A stretch of 64,000 bases of DNA from Candidatus Krumholzibacteriota bacterium (GCA_016932415.1 JAFGCX010000031.1:1-64000), one strand, 5' to 3'. Numbered from the stretch's first letter, positions 1 to 8,456 are shown. A program made the numbers and translations. The notes: generated by a model not told the origin, from the sequence alone.

Positions 1-1
1 A

Positions 2-49
2 GAAGAGGAGAAACGGCCCGTTTCGCTTGACTCTCGGGTAGGTCGATAG
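2..49 (+). CDS. possible C-terminal tail of an upstream gene
   Basis: An open frame enters the window at base 2 and runs 15 codons to a TAG at 47-49, with an acidic/basic composition. Upstream of recJ many bacteria carry secD-secF, so this could be the end of secF, but nothing in 15 residues proves it. The other two forward frames also stop within 40 bases, so the choice of frame is not secure. Bases 50-162 hold no other gene that I can support. Confidence 0.2.
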   Translation, partial: EEEKRPVSLDSRVGR

Positions 50-162
50 AGGCCGGTGGCAACTCCGGTCCCAGATAAATGATCACCGCCCGTCTTCACA
101 GGCGGGGACAGGATCCGGCTTACAGGCCTGCTTTACCATTTCATATCGGAGAGATGCGAACA

Positions 163-1881
163 ATGGAAAACTGGATCATCAACCATTATGACAACACTCT
201 TGGTGACACCATCGCCGGAGCCCTGGGAATCGAGGCTGCCTGTGCCAGGTTATTGATCAACAGGGGGATCAGATCGGTTGAAGATGCACTCGAATTTCTT
301 GAACCATCAATGACTCATCTTCACGATCCATTTCTTTTTTCGGAGATGGAAGAAGCGGTATCGCTGTTTGAAGGTATCGCCAATGAAGGCAGGAAGATCC
401 TCATTCACGGCGATTACGATGCTGATGGCATATGCGGTACGGCACTTTTATATGAAGGACTGAAAAGGTACGGAGCTGATGTCCATTTTTTCGTTCCGGA
501 CAGGGCGAAAGACGGGTATGGCCTTTCAATGCGAGTGATGGAAAGAGGAATCGAGAAAAACCTTGGATTGCTGATTTCGACCGATTGCGGTTCGAGTGAT
601 GGAGAGGTGGTATCGTTCCTTTCCCGAAAAGGAGTCAAGACGATCATCACTGACCATCACGACATAGACGAAAGGATTCCCGAGGCAGATGTTTTTATCA
701 ATCCAAAGCTGCCGGGAGAAAAATACCCCTTCAGGGAACTCGCCGGAGTGGGAGTGGCGCTGAAGTTCCTTCAGGCTGTCGAGACGCGAACCGGTAAAGA
801 TCTCGGTCTTCCCGGGATGCTCGATCTTGTAGCCGTCGGGACGCTTGGTGATTATGTGAATCTGAATGACGAGAACAGGGTCCTGGTCTCGCTCGGGATG
901 AAGACCCTGGGAAAATGGGAACGGGAGGGATTCAAGGCGCTTCAGGGCGCTTCCAATCTAGCCCGGAAAGGATTCACGGCGAGGCAGATCTGTTTTACCC
1001 TGGTACCCAGGTTGAATTCTCCCGGAAGGATAGGAAGCACGAGGGATACTGTTATCCTCCTGACCACTCATGACAGGGAAGAAGCAATCTCGATCGCCAG
1101 GACGATCGAGGAAAAAAATAATACGAGAAGATCGTTGGACAGTTCCGTAACGGAGGAAGCCTCGTATCTTGCCGATATAAATATCAGTAAAGGCGATCCG
1201 AACGCGCTCGTTTTTTCCTCGGAATCCTGGCATGAAGGGGTCGTAGGAATCGCCGCGTCGAGACTGACCGAAAAGTATTCGCTCCCCGCGGCTCTTATCG
1301 CGGTAAAAGGTGAGACTGGGAAAGGTTCGGTCCGGTCGGCGGGAAGGATCGACGTCAGAAAGACACTGGAATCGTGTTCAGAATATCTCGTAGCGTACGG
1401 CGGACACCGTGAAGCAGGGGGATTCAGTATCAGGAAGGAAGATATTTATGATTTCCGGAAAAAATTCAACATCGCTGCCGGAGATCAGTTCAACGTTGAT
1501 GATGCCTGCGGGCAGCTTGTCATCGATATGGAGATCGAACCTGGCGATCGTGCTCATCAGCTGCTGGCGTTCCTTGATAGAATGGAACCATATGGACCGG
1601 GGAACAGGGAACCGTTATTCCTGGTCAGAAATATCAGGGTGATAGAGGGAAGCCGGATCGTCGGTAACGGCCATCTGAAAATATGCGGTATCGATACCAG
1701 TGGAATGACTCACGATTTCATTGGATTTTCCCTCGGACGCGCCTGGAATCCGGCTGATATAATGGGTAAATCGCTTGATATGGCAGTAAACCTGCGGATG
1801 AATTCCTGGCAGGGAAGAGAAGAACTCCAATACCAGGTGAAAGCGATAAGGTATTATCAGATAGAAAGCGTAATGCCATGA
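163..1881 (+). CDS. recJ: single-stranded-DNA-specific exonuclease RecJ
   Basis: RecJ is a cytoplasmic 5'-3' single-strand DNA exonuclease of the DHH phosphoesterase family, used in recombinational repair and mismatch repair. The 572-residue product carries the DHH-family metal-binding motifs in order: DYDADG at about residues 84-89, DHH at 164-166 and, in the DHHA1 domain, a GGH at about 413-415. A C-terminal OB-like region follows. Length is normal for the family (about 560-580). The frame is open from an ATG at 79, but I choose the ATG at 163 because GGAGAG at 148-153 lies 9 bases ahead and family homology starts there; 154 is the alternative. The stop overlaps the dtd start (ATGA), implying translational coupling. 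Confidence 0.96.
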   Translation: MENWIINHYDNTLGDTIAGALGIEAACARLLINRGIRSVEDALEFLEPSMTHLHDPFLFSEMEEAVSLFEGIANEGRKILIHGDYDADGICGTALLYEGLKRYGADVHFFVPDRAKDGYGLSMRVMERGIEKNLGLLISTDCGSSDGEVVSFLSRKGVKTIITDHHDIDERIPEADVFINPKLPGEKYPFRELAGVGVALKFLQAVETRTGKDLGLPGMLDLVAVGTLGDYVNLNDENRVLVSLGMKTLGKWEREGFKALQGASNLARKGFTARQICFTLVPRLNSPGRIGSTRDTVILLTTHDREEAISIARTIEEKNNTRRSLDSSVTEEASYLADINISKGDPNALVFSSESWHEGVVGIAASRLTEKYSLPAALIAVKGETGKGSVRSAGRIDVRKTLESCSEYLVAYGGHREAGGFSIRKEDIYDFRKKFNIAAGDQFNVDDACGQLVIDMEIEPGDRAHQLLAFLDRMEPYGPGNREPLFLVRNIRVIEGSRIVGNGHLKICGIDTSGMTHDFIGFSLGRAWNPADIMGKSLDMAVNLRMNSWQGREELQYQVKAIRYYQIESVMP

Positions 1882-2330
1882 GAGTAGTGGTGCAGAGAGT
1901 CCGTGAAGCAAGTGTGGAGGTCGGCGGGAGGATTATATCCTCGATCGGACCCGGCGTTGTTGTGCTGGCCGCTTTTAAAAGCGGAGATACAGACGAAGAT
2001 CTTGACTGGACAGCCAGAAAGATCCTTGAATTGAGGATCTTTGAGGACGATCAGGGAAAGATGAACAGGTCTCTGATCGATCTATCCGGTGAGGTGCTTG
2101 TCATCTCACAGTTCACGCTGTATGGTAATTGCAGGAAAGGAAGGCGTCCCGCTTACTCGGGCAGCGCTCCAGCGGAAGAGGCTATGAGGCTTTACAGGAG
2201 ATTCATCGAGATCTCCACCGGCTATTATCCCAGAGTCGCTGAGGGTGAATTCGGTGCTCATATGAATGTCAGCCTGGTAAACGACGGGCCGGTGACACTG
2301 CTGATCGACAGGGAGACAGAGGGGATATGA
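1878..2330 (+). CDS. dtd: D-aminoacyl-tRNA deacylase
   Basis: Dtd hydrolyses the ester bond of D-aminoacyl-tRNAs (and Gly-tRNA-Ala), recycling tRNA and keeping D-amino acids out of protein. The 150-residue product has the usual family length and both signatures: SQFTLYG at residues 77-83 and the cross-subunit Gly-cisPro motif GPVT at 137-140 near the C-terminus. It is a cytoplasmic homodimer in characterised members. The start codon overlaps the recJ stop by four bases. The recJ-dtd adjacency is seen in many bacteria, often beside secDF and relA. Confidence 0.96.
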   Translation: MRVVVQRVREASVEVGGRIISSIGPGVVVLAAFKSGDTDEDLDWTARKILELRIFEDDQGKMNRSLIDLSGEVLVISQFTLYGNCRKGRRPAYSGSAPAEEAMRLYRRFIEISTGYYPRVAEGEFGAHMNVSLVNDGPVTLLIDRETEGI

Positions 2331-2361
2331 AGGACGAAGTATCACAGGAAGGGCATAATTG

Positions 2362-2979
2362 ATGAATCCGTTTTTATCATTTGAAGTCCAGCAGGACCTT
2401 ATACTTGCCTCCGCGTCGCCGAGGCGCAGGGAGATCCTCGATAATCTCGGATTTGAGTTCGAGGTCTTTCCTTCTTCTGTCGATGAAGATGAAGTCATAT
2501 GGACCGATCCGGTAAAAGTAGTCAGGCTCCTCTCGGAGTTAAAAGCAGTCGACGTTCAAAAGTCGCATCCTCTCAAGACTATTATAGCAGCTGACACAAC
2601 GGTCGTCTGCGACGGCGAAGTGCTTGCCAAACCGGCAGGAAGGGATGACGCGGTCAAGATGCTGGAAACACTCTCGGGGCGCATGCATCAGGTGATCACC
2701 GGCGTTGTCCTAATATCCCCCCCTAATATCAGGTTCATAGAGGAAGAAACAACCGATGTCTTTTTCAGAAAAATATCATCAGCCGAGATATCGGAGTACA
2801 TAGACACGGGGGAGCCTTTTGACAAGGCCGGGGCATACGCGATCCAGGGGTATGCTTCTCTTTTCGTGGAGAGGGTGGAGGGATGTTTTTACAACGTCGT
2901 CGGGTTGCCTGTGCCGAGACTTTTCAGGATGTTCAGGAAACTGGAAAAAGTAATATTGGCAGGGAAGGGGCAAGGATGA
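2362..2979 (+). CDS. maf: Maf-family nucleoside triphosphate pyrophosphatase
   Basis: Maf proteins are house-cleaning nucleotide pyrophosphatases that convert non-canonical or surplus NTPs to NMPs. Visible motifs are the N-terminal LASASPRRREIL (phosphate-binding loop), AADTTVV in the centre, LAKP, and the AGAYAIQG block near residue 150 typical of the dTTP/UTP-hydrolysing (YhdE-type) subgroup, so that substrate is the likeliest. The 205-residue length fits. The ATG at 2362 is preferred over the in-frame TTG at 2359, with AGGAAGGG at 2346-2353 as ribosome-binding site. The stop overlaps the next start (ATGA at 2976). Confidence 0.93.
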   Translation: MNPFLSFEVQQDLILASASPRRREILDNLGFEFEVFPSSVDEDEVIWTDPVKVVRLLSELKAVDVQKSHPLKTIIAADTTVVCDGEVLAKPAGRDDAVKMLETLSGRMHQVITGVVLISPPNIRFIEEETTDVFFRKISSAEISEYIDTGEPFDKAGAYAIQGYASLFVERVEGCFYNVVGLPVPRLFRMFRKLEKVILAGKGQG

Positions 2980-3395
2980 CTGTTTTTGAAAAAGAAGCCA
3001 GATTCCCCACGGGGGGGGACGGAACGATAGTCGACATCACCGGCGACCTCAAGGCGGCTCTTGCCGAGAGCGGCATAAAATCGGGTCAGCTGAATGTCAT
3101 AGTTCCAGGATCGACAGGAGCAATAACGGCTATAGAATATGAACCCGGTCTGATAGGAGATCTTCCCGAGTTTTTCGAGAAGATCATTCCATCGGGCAGA
3201 TCGTATCGGCACGATGAGACCTGGGGGGATGGAAACGGATTTTCCCACCTGAGAGCGGCTCTCGTGGGACCATCCCTCTCGATCCCGGTCTCCGGGGGGA
3301 AGCTTGTCCTCGGGCAATGGCAGCAGGTCGTTTTTCTGGAATTCGACAACCGGCCGAGGAATAGAAAGATCCACATCAACATCATCGGAGAGTAA
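2976..3395 (+). CDS. yjbQ: YjbQ/UPF0047 family protein (secondary thiamine-phosphate synthase-like)
   Basis: This 139-residue protein matches the YjbQ (UPF0047) family. Members have weak thiamine-phosphate synthase activity in complementation, but the physiological role is unsettled. Diagnostic blocks are the GSTGAITAIEYEPG segment, a conserved HDETWGDGNGFSH region with the His and Asp residues that form the metal/phosphate site, and the C-terminal LGQWQQVVFLEFDNRPR block. The frame is open further upstream, but the ATG at 2976 is supported by GGGAAGGGG just ahead, by overlap with the maf stop, and by homology starting there. Confidence 0.9.
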   Translation: MTVFEKEARFPTGGDGTIVDITGDLKAALAESGIKSGQLNVIVPGSTGAITAIEYEPGLIGDLPEFFEKIIPSGRSYRHDETWGDGNGFSHLRAALVGPSLSIPVSGGKLVLGQWQQVVFLEFDNRPRNRKIHINIIGE

Positions 3396-3401
3396 GAGGC
3401 G

Positions 3402-4514
3402 ATGTTTTTTCGTACAGTAGATTATGTTGAAGGCGCGGTCAGGATCATCGATCAGACTCTCCTTCCTTCGGAAGAGAAGTATCTCGATCTCCGGACTGTA
3501 GAGGATGTCGCCGAAGCGATCAGATCTCTCAAAGTCCGCGGAGCACCGGCGATAGGGATCACGGCGGCTTATGGAGTGCTTCTTTCCCTTGAATCTGTTC
3601 TCATCAGGTCGGATCCAGATCTTCCGCGGTATATTTTCGATCGTGAGAAGGGAAGGACAGTCTCTGTATCCCGATCGGACGATTTTGACGCTCTGCGCAA
3701 CGAGCTTTTTGGAGCGATAGATCTTCTTGCCGCGACCAGGCCAACCGCCATGAATCTTTTCTACGCTCTTGGGAGGATGAGGAGTATTGTCGAAAACGCC
3801 CCTGATGATATAGAGTCGCTCTGTGACAGGATAGAAAAAGAAGCATTTCTTGTATTCGAAGAGGAGATCGACCGGGAACTGATGATCGGCGAATATGGTT
3901 CTGGTATCATTGAAGACGGAATGAGAGTCCTTACGCACTGCAACGCGGGAGGACTGGCGACGGCGGGGTTCGGCACGGCTCTGGGAGTCATATATTCGGC
4001 GGTCTCCAGTGGAAAGAGGATAGAACTCTATGCCGACGAGACAAGGCCTCTTTTTCAGGGGAGCAGGCTGTCGGCATGGGAATCGATGAAAAAAGGTATC
4101 AAAACCACTATCCTGTGCGACAGCGCGGCCGCGTCGCTGATCGCCGCGGGGAAGATTGACGTGGTGATTACCGGAGCCGACAGAATAGCGATGAATGGAG
4201 ATACGGCAAACAAGATAGGGACGCTCCCGCTGGCGATAATCTGTTCTAACTATGGAATCCCCTTTTACATAGCGGCACCGGTATCGACATTTGATCCTGA
4301 ATCTGAAAGTGGAGAGGACATAGTCATCGAATACCGCGATAGTGAAGAATTGACCTCATATCAGGGAATCAGGATCGCTCCGGAGGGGGTAAACGTATAT
4401 AATCCGGCGTTTGACGTCACCCCGGCTTCGCTGATTACCGCCATAATTACTGAAAAAGGATTGATAAAGAGCCCTTTTGATATTAATATAGGCAAAATGA
4501 GGTTATCGGAATGA
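3402..4514 (+). CDS. mtnA: S-methyl-5-thioribose-1-phosphate isomerase
   Basis: MtnA isomerises methylthioribose 1-phosphate to methylthioribulose 1-phosphate in methionine salvage. The 370-residue protein belongs to the eIF2B-like family and shows VRGAPAIGITAAYG near residue 47, HCNAGGLATAGFGT with the catalytic Cys at 180, YADETRPLFQGSRL, and ITGADRIAMNGD with the catalytic Asp at 260. The 80-residue Cys-Asp spacing agrees with the characterised enzyme from Bacillus. It follows yjbQ by six bases. No other methionine-salvage gene is nearby, so it may serve salvage with unlinked partners or a methylthioadenosine shunt. Homologues acting on ribose 1,5-bisphosphate exist, but the motif set fits MtnA best. 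Confidence 0.93.
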   Translation: MFFRTVDYVEGAVRIIDQTLLPSEEKYLDLRTVEDVAEAIRSLKVRGAPAIGITAAYGVLLSLESVLIRSDPDLPRYIFDREKGRTVSVSRSDDFDALRNELFGAIDLLAATRPTAMNLFYALGRMRSIVENAPDDIESLCDRIEKEAFLVFEEEIDRELMIGEYGSGIIEDGMRVLTHCNAGGLATAGFGTALGVIYSAVSSGKRIELYADETRPLFQGSRLSAWESMKKGIKTTILCDSAAASLIAAGKIDVVITGADRIAMNGDTANKIGTLPLAIICSNYGIPFYIAAPVSTFDPESESGEDIVIEYRDSEELTSYQGIRIAPEGVNVYNPAFDVTPASLITAIITEKGLIKSPFDINIGKMRLSE

Positions 4515-4583
4515 CAAAAGGCTAGTTTCAAATCCCGCTCTGATCGGCCTGTCTGCCATTTTAAGATAAATAATTAAAGAAAC

Positions 4584-4612
4584 TTGACATATACAGGTGC
4601 CGGGTATATATT
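4584..4612 (+). promoter_or_regulatory. sigma-70-type promoter of the rplM operon
   Basis: TTGACA at 4584-4589 matches the -35 consensus exactly and TATATT at 4607-4612 matches the -10 at five of six positions, with a 17-base spacer. Transcription would begin near 4619, about 40 bases ahead of rplM. The site lies in the 145-base gap after mtnA, which holds nothing else I recognise. Confidence 0.75.
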
Positions 4613-4659
4613 TTGATACTTAATTTTCCGGGGATAAGTGTGTTTTTCGGAGGAATATG

Positions 4660-5091
4660 ATGCAAAAAACTACGGTATTAAAGCCGGGAGAGTTCGAAAG
4701 AAACTGGTATCTGATTGACGCCAATGGTAAAACGCTCGGCAGGCTGGCGTCGCGGATCGCCACGATTCTCAGAGGCAAGAACAAGCCAGGATATGCTCCT
4801 CACATGGATATCGGCGATTTTATCGTCGTTGTCAACGCCTCGAAAGTCAAGGTGACGGGCAACAAGCTTGAAGACAAGAATTACTGGTCCTACAGCGGGT
4901 ATTCCGGTGGTCTGAGGTTGACGAGCCTCAAGGTCAAGATGGAAAAGGATCCGGTTTTTCCTCTGACGAACGCGGTCAAAGGCATGCTTCCCCATAACAA
5001 ACTGGGGCGAAGACTGCTCAAAAAGCTTAAAGTTTATGCCGGAGCCCAGCATCCTCACAAGGCCCAGGCACCTGAGGTCCTTGAGTTTTAG
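4660..5091 (+). CDS. rplM: 50S ribosomal protein L13
   Basis: L13 is an early-assembling protein of the large ribosomal subunit. The product (143 residues from the second ATG) has the family pattern: W-x-L/I-I-D-A near the start, LGRLAS-IA, an NKPGYAPHMD segment, WSYSGYSGGLR and the C-terminal LKVYAGAQHPHKAQAP block. Two ATG codons are adjacent at 4657 and 4660; GGAGG at 4649-4653 is three bases from the first and six from the second, so 4660 is preferred. It is the first gene of rplM-rpsI-rpsB-tsf and is served by the promoter at 4584-4612. Confidence 0.97.
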   Translation: MQKTTVLKPGEFERNWYLIDANGKTLGRLASRIATILRGKNKPGYAPHMDIGDFIVVVNASKVKVTGNKLEDKNYWSYSGYSGGLRLTSLKVKMEKDPVFPLTNAVKGMLPHNKLGRRLLKKLKVYAGAQHPHKAQAPEVLEF

Positions 5092-5149
5092 TACGGACAG
5101 GTAAGGCCGGTAAGTCTTATACCTTTTAAACATGAGGGGAGGTGTTGAT

Positions 5150-5542
5150 TTGTCGAAAGAAGTATTCCATTCGGTCGGAAGAAGGAAGTCATCTGTAGCG
5201 CGTATCTATCTTACAGAAGGAAAGGGTGACATCCTGGTCAACGGCGTATCTCTTCCCGAATACATGAAGAGGGAAAGCCTTACGCTTCTGGTCCGTCAGC
5301 CGTTGAATATTACGAACGCTGAGACCAAGTATGATATAAAGGCTACCGTCAAGGGAGGCGGAACCGCCGGACAGGCGGGAGCAATACGTCTCGGGATCTC
5401 AAGAGCTATCATATTGCACGATGAGACGATGAGAGGAGTCCTTAAATCAGGAGGATTTCTTACCAGAGACGCGAGAGAAAAAGAGCGTAAGAAATATGGC
5501 CAGCCAGGAGCGAGGAAGAAGTTCCAGTTCTCGAAGCGCTAG
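5150..5542 (+). CDS. rpsI: 30S ribosomal protein S9
   Basis: S9 belongs to the small-subunit head; its C-terminal tail reaches the P-site tRNA. The sequence has SVGRRKSSVARIYL at the N-terminus, KGGGTAGQAGAIRLGISRA in the middle and the basic tail ending QFSKR. An in-frame ATG lies at 5132, but the strong ribosome-binding site GGGGAGG at 5136-5142 is inside that extension and sits properly before a TTG at 5150. Starting at TTG gives 130 residues, the same as the E. coli protein. L13-S9 pairing is nearly universal in bacteria. Confidence 0.95.
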   Translation: MSKEVFHSVGRRKSSVARIYLTEGKGDILVNGVSLPEYMKRESLTLLVRQPLNITNAETKYDIKATVKGGGTAGQAGAIRLGISRAIILHDETMRGVLKSGGFLTRDAREKERKKYGQPGARKKFQFSKR

Positions 5543-5641
5543 AGCCGACAATTCACACATCCCTTTTCGACCCATGGTGTCCCGTACGGGGATCGGGCCG
5601 GTAGAATGAAGGGGTGGAGGATAAACCAAAAGGAGAAAAAA

Positions 5642-6454
5642 GTGGAAGTCCAGATCAAGGATCTGCTGGAAGCGGGCGTTCATTTCGGGCACCAGACGCG
5701 GCGCTGGAACCCCAAGATGAAACCGTATATTTACAAAGAACAGAACAGCATTTATATCATCGACCTGCGTAAGACTCTCGATAAACTTAAAATCGCATAT
5801 AGCATGCTTCATGAGATCGCCAGCGAGGGTAAGACTGTCCTTTTCGTGGGAACAAAAAGGCAGTCGAAGGAAAGCGTTCGCGATGATGCCACCAGATGCG
5901 GGATGTACTATATCAACGAACGCTGGCTCGGAGGCACATTAACGAACCACAAGACCATCGGCGCCAGTTTGAGCAAGATCGACGATTTTGAAGCAATGGA
6001 AAGAGATGGCAGGATCGAACAGTTGTCGAAGAAGGAACGGCTCGATATCGAAAAGAAGAAAGCCAAACTGTTGAAGATCCTTGCCGGTATTCGCGGCATG
6101 AGCAAAATGCCATCATGTGTCATAGTATTTGACACCAATAAAGAATCGATAGCTATAAGGGAAGCGAAAAGGCTGAATATTCCGATCATAGGCCTGGTCG
6201 ACACGAACAGCGACCCTGATGAAGTCGACATCGCTATCCCTGCTAACGATGATGCCATACGTTCGATAAAATTATTCACAAAAACTCTGTCAGACGCTGT
6301 GATAGAAGGAAGAGCAAAATACCTGAAGAACAAGGATTTTGTCGAATCCAAGGGTAAGAAAAAGGAACAGGCGACAAGAGAGAATATAACGCCCGTCAGC
6401 AAAGCTCCCTCGGAGAAAGCTGTGACAGAACCGGAAGAGAAGAAATCAGAATAA
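5642..6454 (+). CDS. rpsB: 30S ribosomal protein S2
   Basis: S2 binds late to the 30S subunit and contacts S1. The 270-residue product shows the family core LLEAGVHFGHQTRRWNPKMKPYI, TVLFVGTKRQ, NERWLGGTLTN and the DTNSDPDEVDIAIPANDDAIRSI block. I place the start at GTG 5642, six bases after AGGAG (5631-5635); an ATG at 5606 has no such signal. The C-terminus carries about 30 extra charged residues rich in Lys and Glu. The 99-base gap after rpsI contains a perfect 10-base palindrome at 5581-5590 (CCCGTACGGG), possibly part of a leader structure. Confidence 0.96.
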   Translation: MEVQIKDLLEAGVHFGHQTRRWNPKMKPYIYKEQNSIYIIDLRKTLDKLKIAYSMLHEIASEGKTVLFVGTKRQSKESVRDDATRCGMYYINERWLGGTLTNHKTIGASLSKIDDFEAMERDGRIEQLSKKERLDIEKKKAKLLKILAGIRGMSKMPSCVIVFDTNKESIAIREAKRLNIPIIGLVDTNSDPDEVDIAIPANDDAIRSIKLFTKTLSDAVIEGRAKYLKNKDFVESKGKKKEQATRENITPVSKAPSEKAVTEPEEKKSE

Positions 6455-6478
6455 AGATCAGCCCGGAGGAATTAATAA

Positions 6479-7075
6479 ATGGAAATAACACCGAAATTAG
6501 TCAAGGAACTCAGGGACAGGACTAACGTTGGAATGATGGACTGCAAGAAGGCTCTTCAGGAGACCGGAGGAGATATCGAAGCGGCGATAAAGATCCTGCG
6601 CGAGAAAGGACTTTCTTCCGCTGCCAAAAGAGCGCACAGGGAAGCTAAGGAAGGTACGATCTTTTCATATATTCACAGCAATAACAAGCTCGGGGTCCTG
6701 GTCGAACTGAATTGTGAGACAGATTTTGTGGCAAGGACCGATGATTTCCAGGAACTGGGGAAGAATATCGCTATGCAGATCGCGGCGGCGAATCCTTCCG
6801 TTGTGAGCCGTGATGACGTTTCCGAAGAAGATCTTGAGCGTGAAAGAGAGATATTCAGAAACCAGGCGCTCAAGTCGGGAAAGCCGGAAAAGATACTTGA
6901 TAAAATCGTTGAAGGAAAGATTGAAAAGTTCTACAGTGAGAATGTACTTCTTGAGCAGACCTATATAAAAGATGACAAGATCGTCGTCGGGGATCTGATC
7001 AAGGAAGTAATAGGGAAACTTGGAGAAAACATGGTTATTAGACGTTTTGTCCGGTTCCAGCTGGGAGAGGAATAA
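6479..7075 (+). CDS. tsf: translation elongation factor Ts
   Basis: EF-Ts is the nucleotide exchange factor that reloads EF-Tu with GTP. The N-terminal UBA-like domain has the signature TNVGMMDCKKAL (residues 15-26), followed by the core with ELNCETDFVART. At 198 residues this is the short form with a single core subdomain repeat, as in Thermus, versus 283 residues in E. coli. GGAGG sits just before the ATG at 6479. It ends the rplM-rpsI-rpsB-tsf operon; a hairpin terminator begins 43 bases after the stop. Confidence 0.96.
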   Translation: MEITPKLVKELRDRTNVGMMDCKKALQETGGDIEAAIKILREKGLSSAAKRAHREAKEGTIFSYIHSNNKLGVLVELNCETDFVARTDDFQELGKNIAMQIAAANPSVVSRDDVSEEDLEREREIFRNQALKSGKPEKILDKIVEGKIEKFYSENVLLEQTYIKDDKIVVGDLIKEVIGKLGENMVIRRFVRFQLGEE

Positions 7076-7084
7076 TCCTGAACG

Positions 7085-7114
7085 GTGAAACAGGCTAAGT
7101 GAGACTGGTATAAT
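7085..7114 (+). promoter_or_regulatory. candidate promoter for the pyrH operon
   Basis: A perfect TATAAT at 7109-7114 is preceded by TGG (7106-7108), giving an extended -10 element. GTGAAA at 7085-7090 matches the -35 at four of six positions with an 18-base spacer. The predicted start point (about 7121) falls inside the left arm of the following terminator hairpin, so promoter and terminator overlap. Confidence 0.5.
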
Positions 7115-7118
7115 AAAG

Positions 7119-7152
7119 AAAGCGTGGGAATATATAATTCCTGCGCTTTTTT
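7119..7152 (+). terminator. Rho-independent terminator after tsf
   Basis: A 13-base left arm (7119-7131) pairs with 7137-7149 through a five-base ATATA loop. Eleven pairs are Watson-Crick and two are G-U wobbles. A run of six T follows (7147-7152, partly within the arm). It lies between tsf and pyrH and would separate the ribosomal operon from the pyrH-frr-uppS-cdsA-dxr-rseP operon. Confidence 0.75.
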
Positions 7153-7168
7153 ATGAAGGGAGATCTCG

Positions 7169-7882
7169 ATGACAGCGCGTCCAGAGATCAGGAGAGTGCT
7201 TCTGAAAGTAAGCGGGGAGGTCTTCGGTGGGGTGGAACAGAGTATAGATCTTGATATGACAGGAGAGTTCGCATCCGATTTAAAAGAGGCGCTTGAAACG
7301 GGAGTCGAGATCGCCGTGGTCGTGGGAGGTGGTAATATACTCAGGGGGTCGATGATCAGCGGAAAGAAGGTCCAGAGGATATCGGCGGACTATATGGGTA
7401 TGCTCGGTACGGTCATAAACGCTCTCGCGCTCCAGGGTGTCCTGGAGGAAATGGGCGTGGAAGCAAGGGTGATGACTCCTTTCGGAGTAGGACAGGTCGC
7501 AGAACGGTTTATCAGGAGGGAAGCAGCCGGTCGTCTCCGCGAAGGGATGTTGCTGATTCTTGCCGGAGGAACGGGAAACCCTTATTTTACGACGGATACC
7601 GCGGCAGCGCTGAGAGCGGCGGAAATCGAGGCTGATATCCTGATAAAAGGGACAAAGGTGCAGGGTATCTATGACAGCGATCCAGTCAGGGATCCTTCAG
7701 CAAAACTGATAGAAGAGTTGAGTTTTTCTGAAGTACTCCGGGACGACCTTAGAGTTATGGATGGTACGGCGGTAGCATTATGCAGGGATAACGATATTCC
7801 GATCATTGTCTTCAATATAATGGAAAAGGGAAATCTCAAGAAGGTATTACAGGGCGAAAAGATAGGATCTATCGTAAGATAA
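7169..7882 (+). CDS. pyrH: uridylate (UMP) kinase
   Basis: PyrH phosphorylates UMP to UDP in pyrimidine nucleotide synthesis and belongs to the amino-acid-kinase fold, forming hexamers. The 237-residue protein begins with the phosphate-binding LLKVSGEVFGG, then VVVGGGNILRG, DYMGMLGTVINALALQ and AGGTGNPYFTTDTAAALRA, all canonical. AAGGGAG precedes the ATG by about six bases. pyrH-frr follows tsf in most bacteria, as here. In many species PyrH is inhibited by UTP and activated by GTP; the sequence does not decide that. Confidence 0.96.
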   Translation: MTARPEIRRVLLKVSGEVFGGVEQSIDLDMTGEFASDLKEALETGVEIAVVVGGGNILRGSMISGKKVQRISADYMGMLGTVINALALQGVLEEMGVEARVMTPFGVGQVAERFIRREAAGRLREGMLLILAGGTGNPYFTTDTAAALRAAEIEADILIKGTKVQGIYDSDPVRDPSAKLIEELSFSEVLRDDLRVMDGTAVALCRDNDIPIIVFNIMEKGNLKKVLQGEKIGSIVR

Positions 7883-7892
7883 GGAGGTTAAA

Positions 7893-8456
7893 ATGGATCA
7901 GATTGACAAGATATTCTCGGAAACTGAAGATCATATGAAAAAATCGATTGAGATGACAGAGATGGAATTGGCTTCTATAAGGACTGGAAAAGCATCTCCC
8001 ACGCTTCTCGACAGTGTAAAGGTCGACTATTACGGGTCTTCAGTACCTCTTAAACAGATCGCAAATATCGCGATCCCCGATGCCAGACTTATCACTGTTC
8101 AGCCCTGGGAAAAACCTATCGTAGGCGAAGTCGTGAAAGCGATACTCGCCTCGAATCTTGGACTGACTCCCCAGAGTGATGGCACCTTTATTCGAATACC
8201 CCTGCCGCCGCTGACTGAGGAAAGAAGGATCGAACTCGTAAAGTCAGTAAAGCACATAGTGGAGGACGGAAGGATAGCGATCAGAAATATTCGGCGGGAA
8301 GCCAATGACAGGGTGAAAAAACTGGAGAAATCCCATGATATATCAGAGGACGATTCTCATAAATACCAGAAGGAAATACAGGAAATGACTGATGAGTCGA
8401 TCAAGGTACTCGACAATGTCTCTGACGTAAAAGAACAGGAAATAATGGAATTTTAA
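7893..8456 (+). CDS. frr: ribosome recycling factor
   Basis: RRF splits post-termination ribosomes together with EF-G. The 187-residue protein has typical length and the features LASIRTGKASPTLLDSVKVDYYG (N-terminal helix into hinge), PWEKPIVGEVVKAI and IRNIRREANDRVKKLEK in the C-terminal three-helix bundle. GGAGG sits 5-6 bases before the ATG. The TAA stop overlaps the uppS ATG by one base (TAATG), indicating coupled translation. Confidence 0.97.
   Translation: MDQIDKIFSETEDHMKKSIEMTEMELASIRTGKASPTLLDSVKVDYYGSSVPLKQIANIAIPDARLITVQPWEKPIVGEVVKAILASNLGLTPQSDGTFIRIPLPPLTEERRIELVKSVKHIVEDGRIAIRNIRREANDRVKKLEKSHDISEDDSHKYQKEIQEMTDESIKVLDNVSDVKEQEIMEF

Noticed and set aside
2889-3938. 349-codon minus-strand open frame opposite yjbQ and mtnA
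   Set aside because: Both plus-strand genes are clear family members here; the antisense frame has no recognisable motif and low-complexity Arg/Ser composition.
5581-5590. CCCGTACGGG palindrome as an S2 autoregulatory leader
   Set aside because: A single 10-base palindrome does not establish a leader structure; mentioned only under rpsB.
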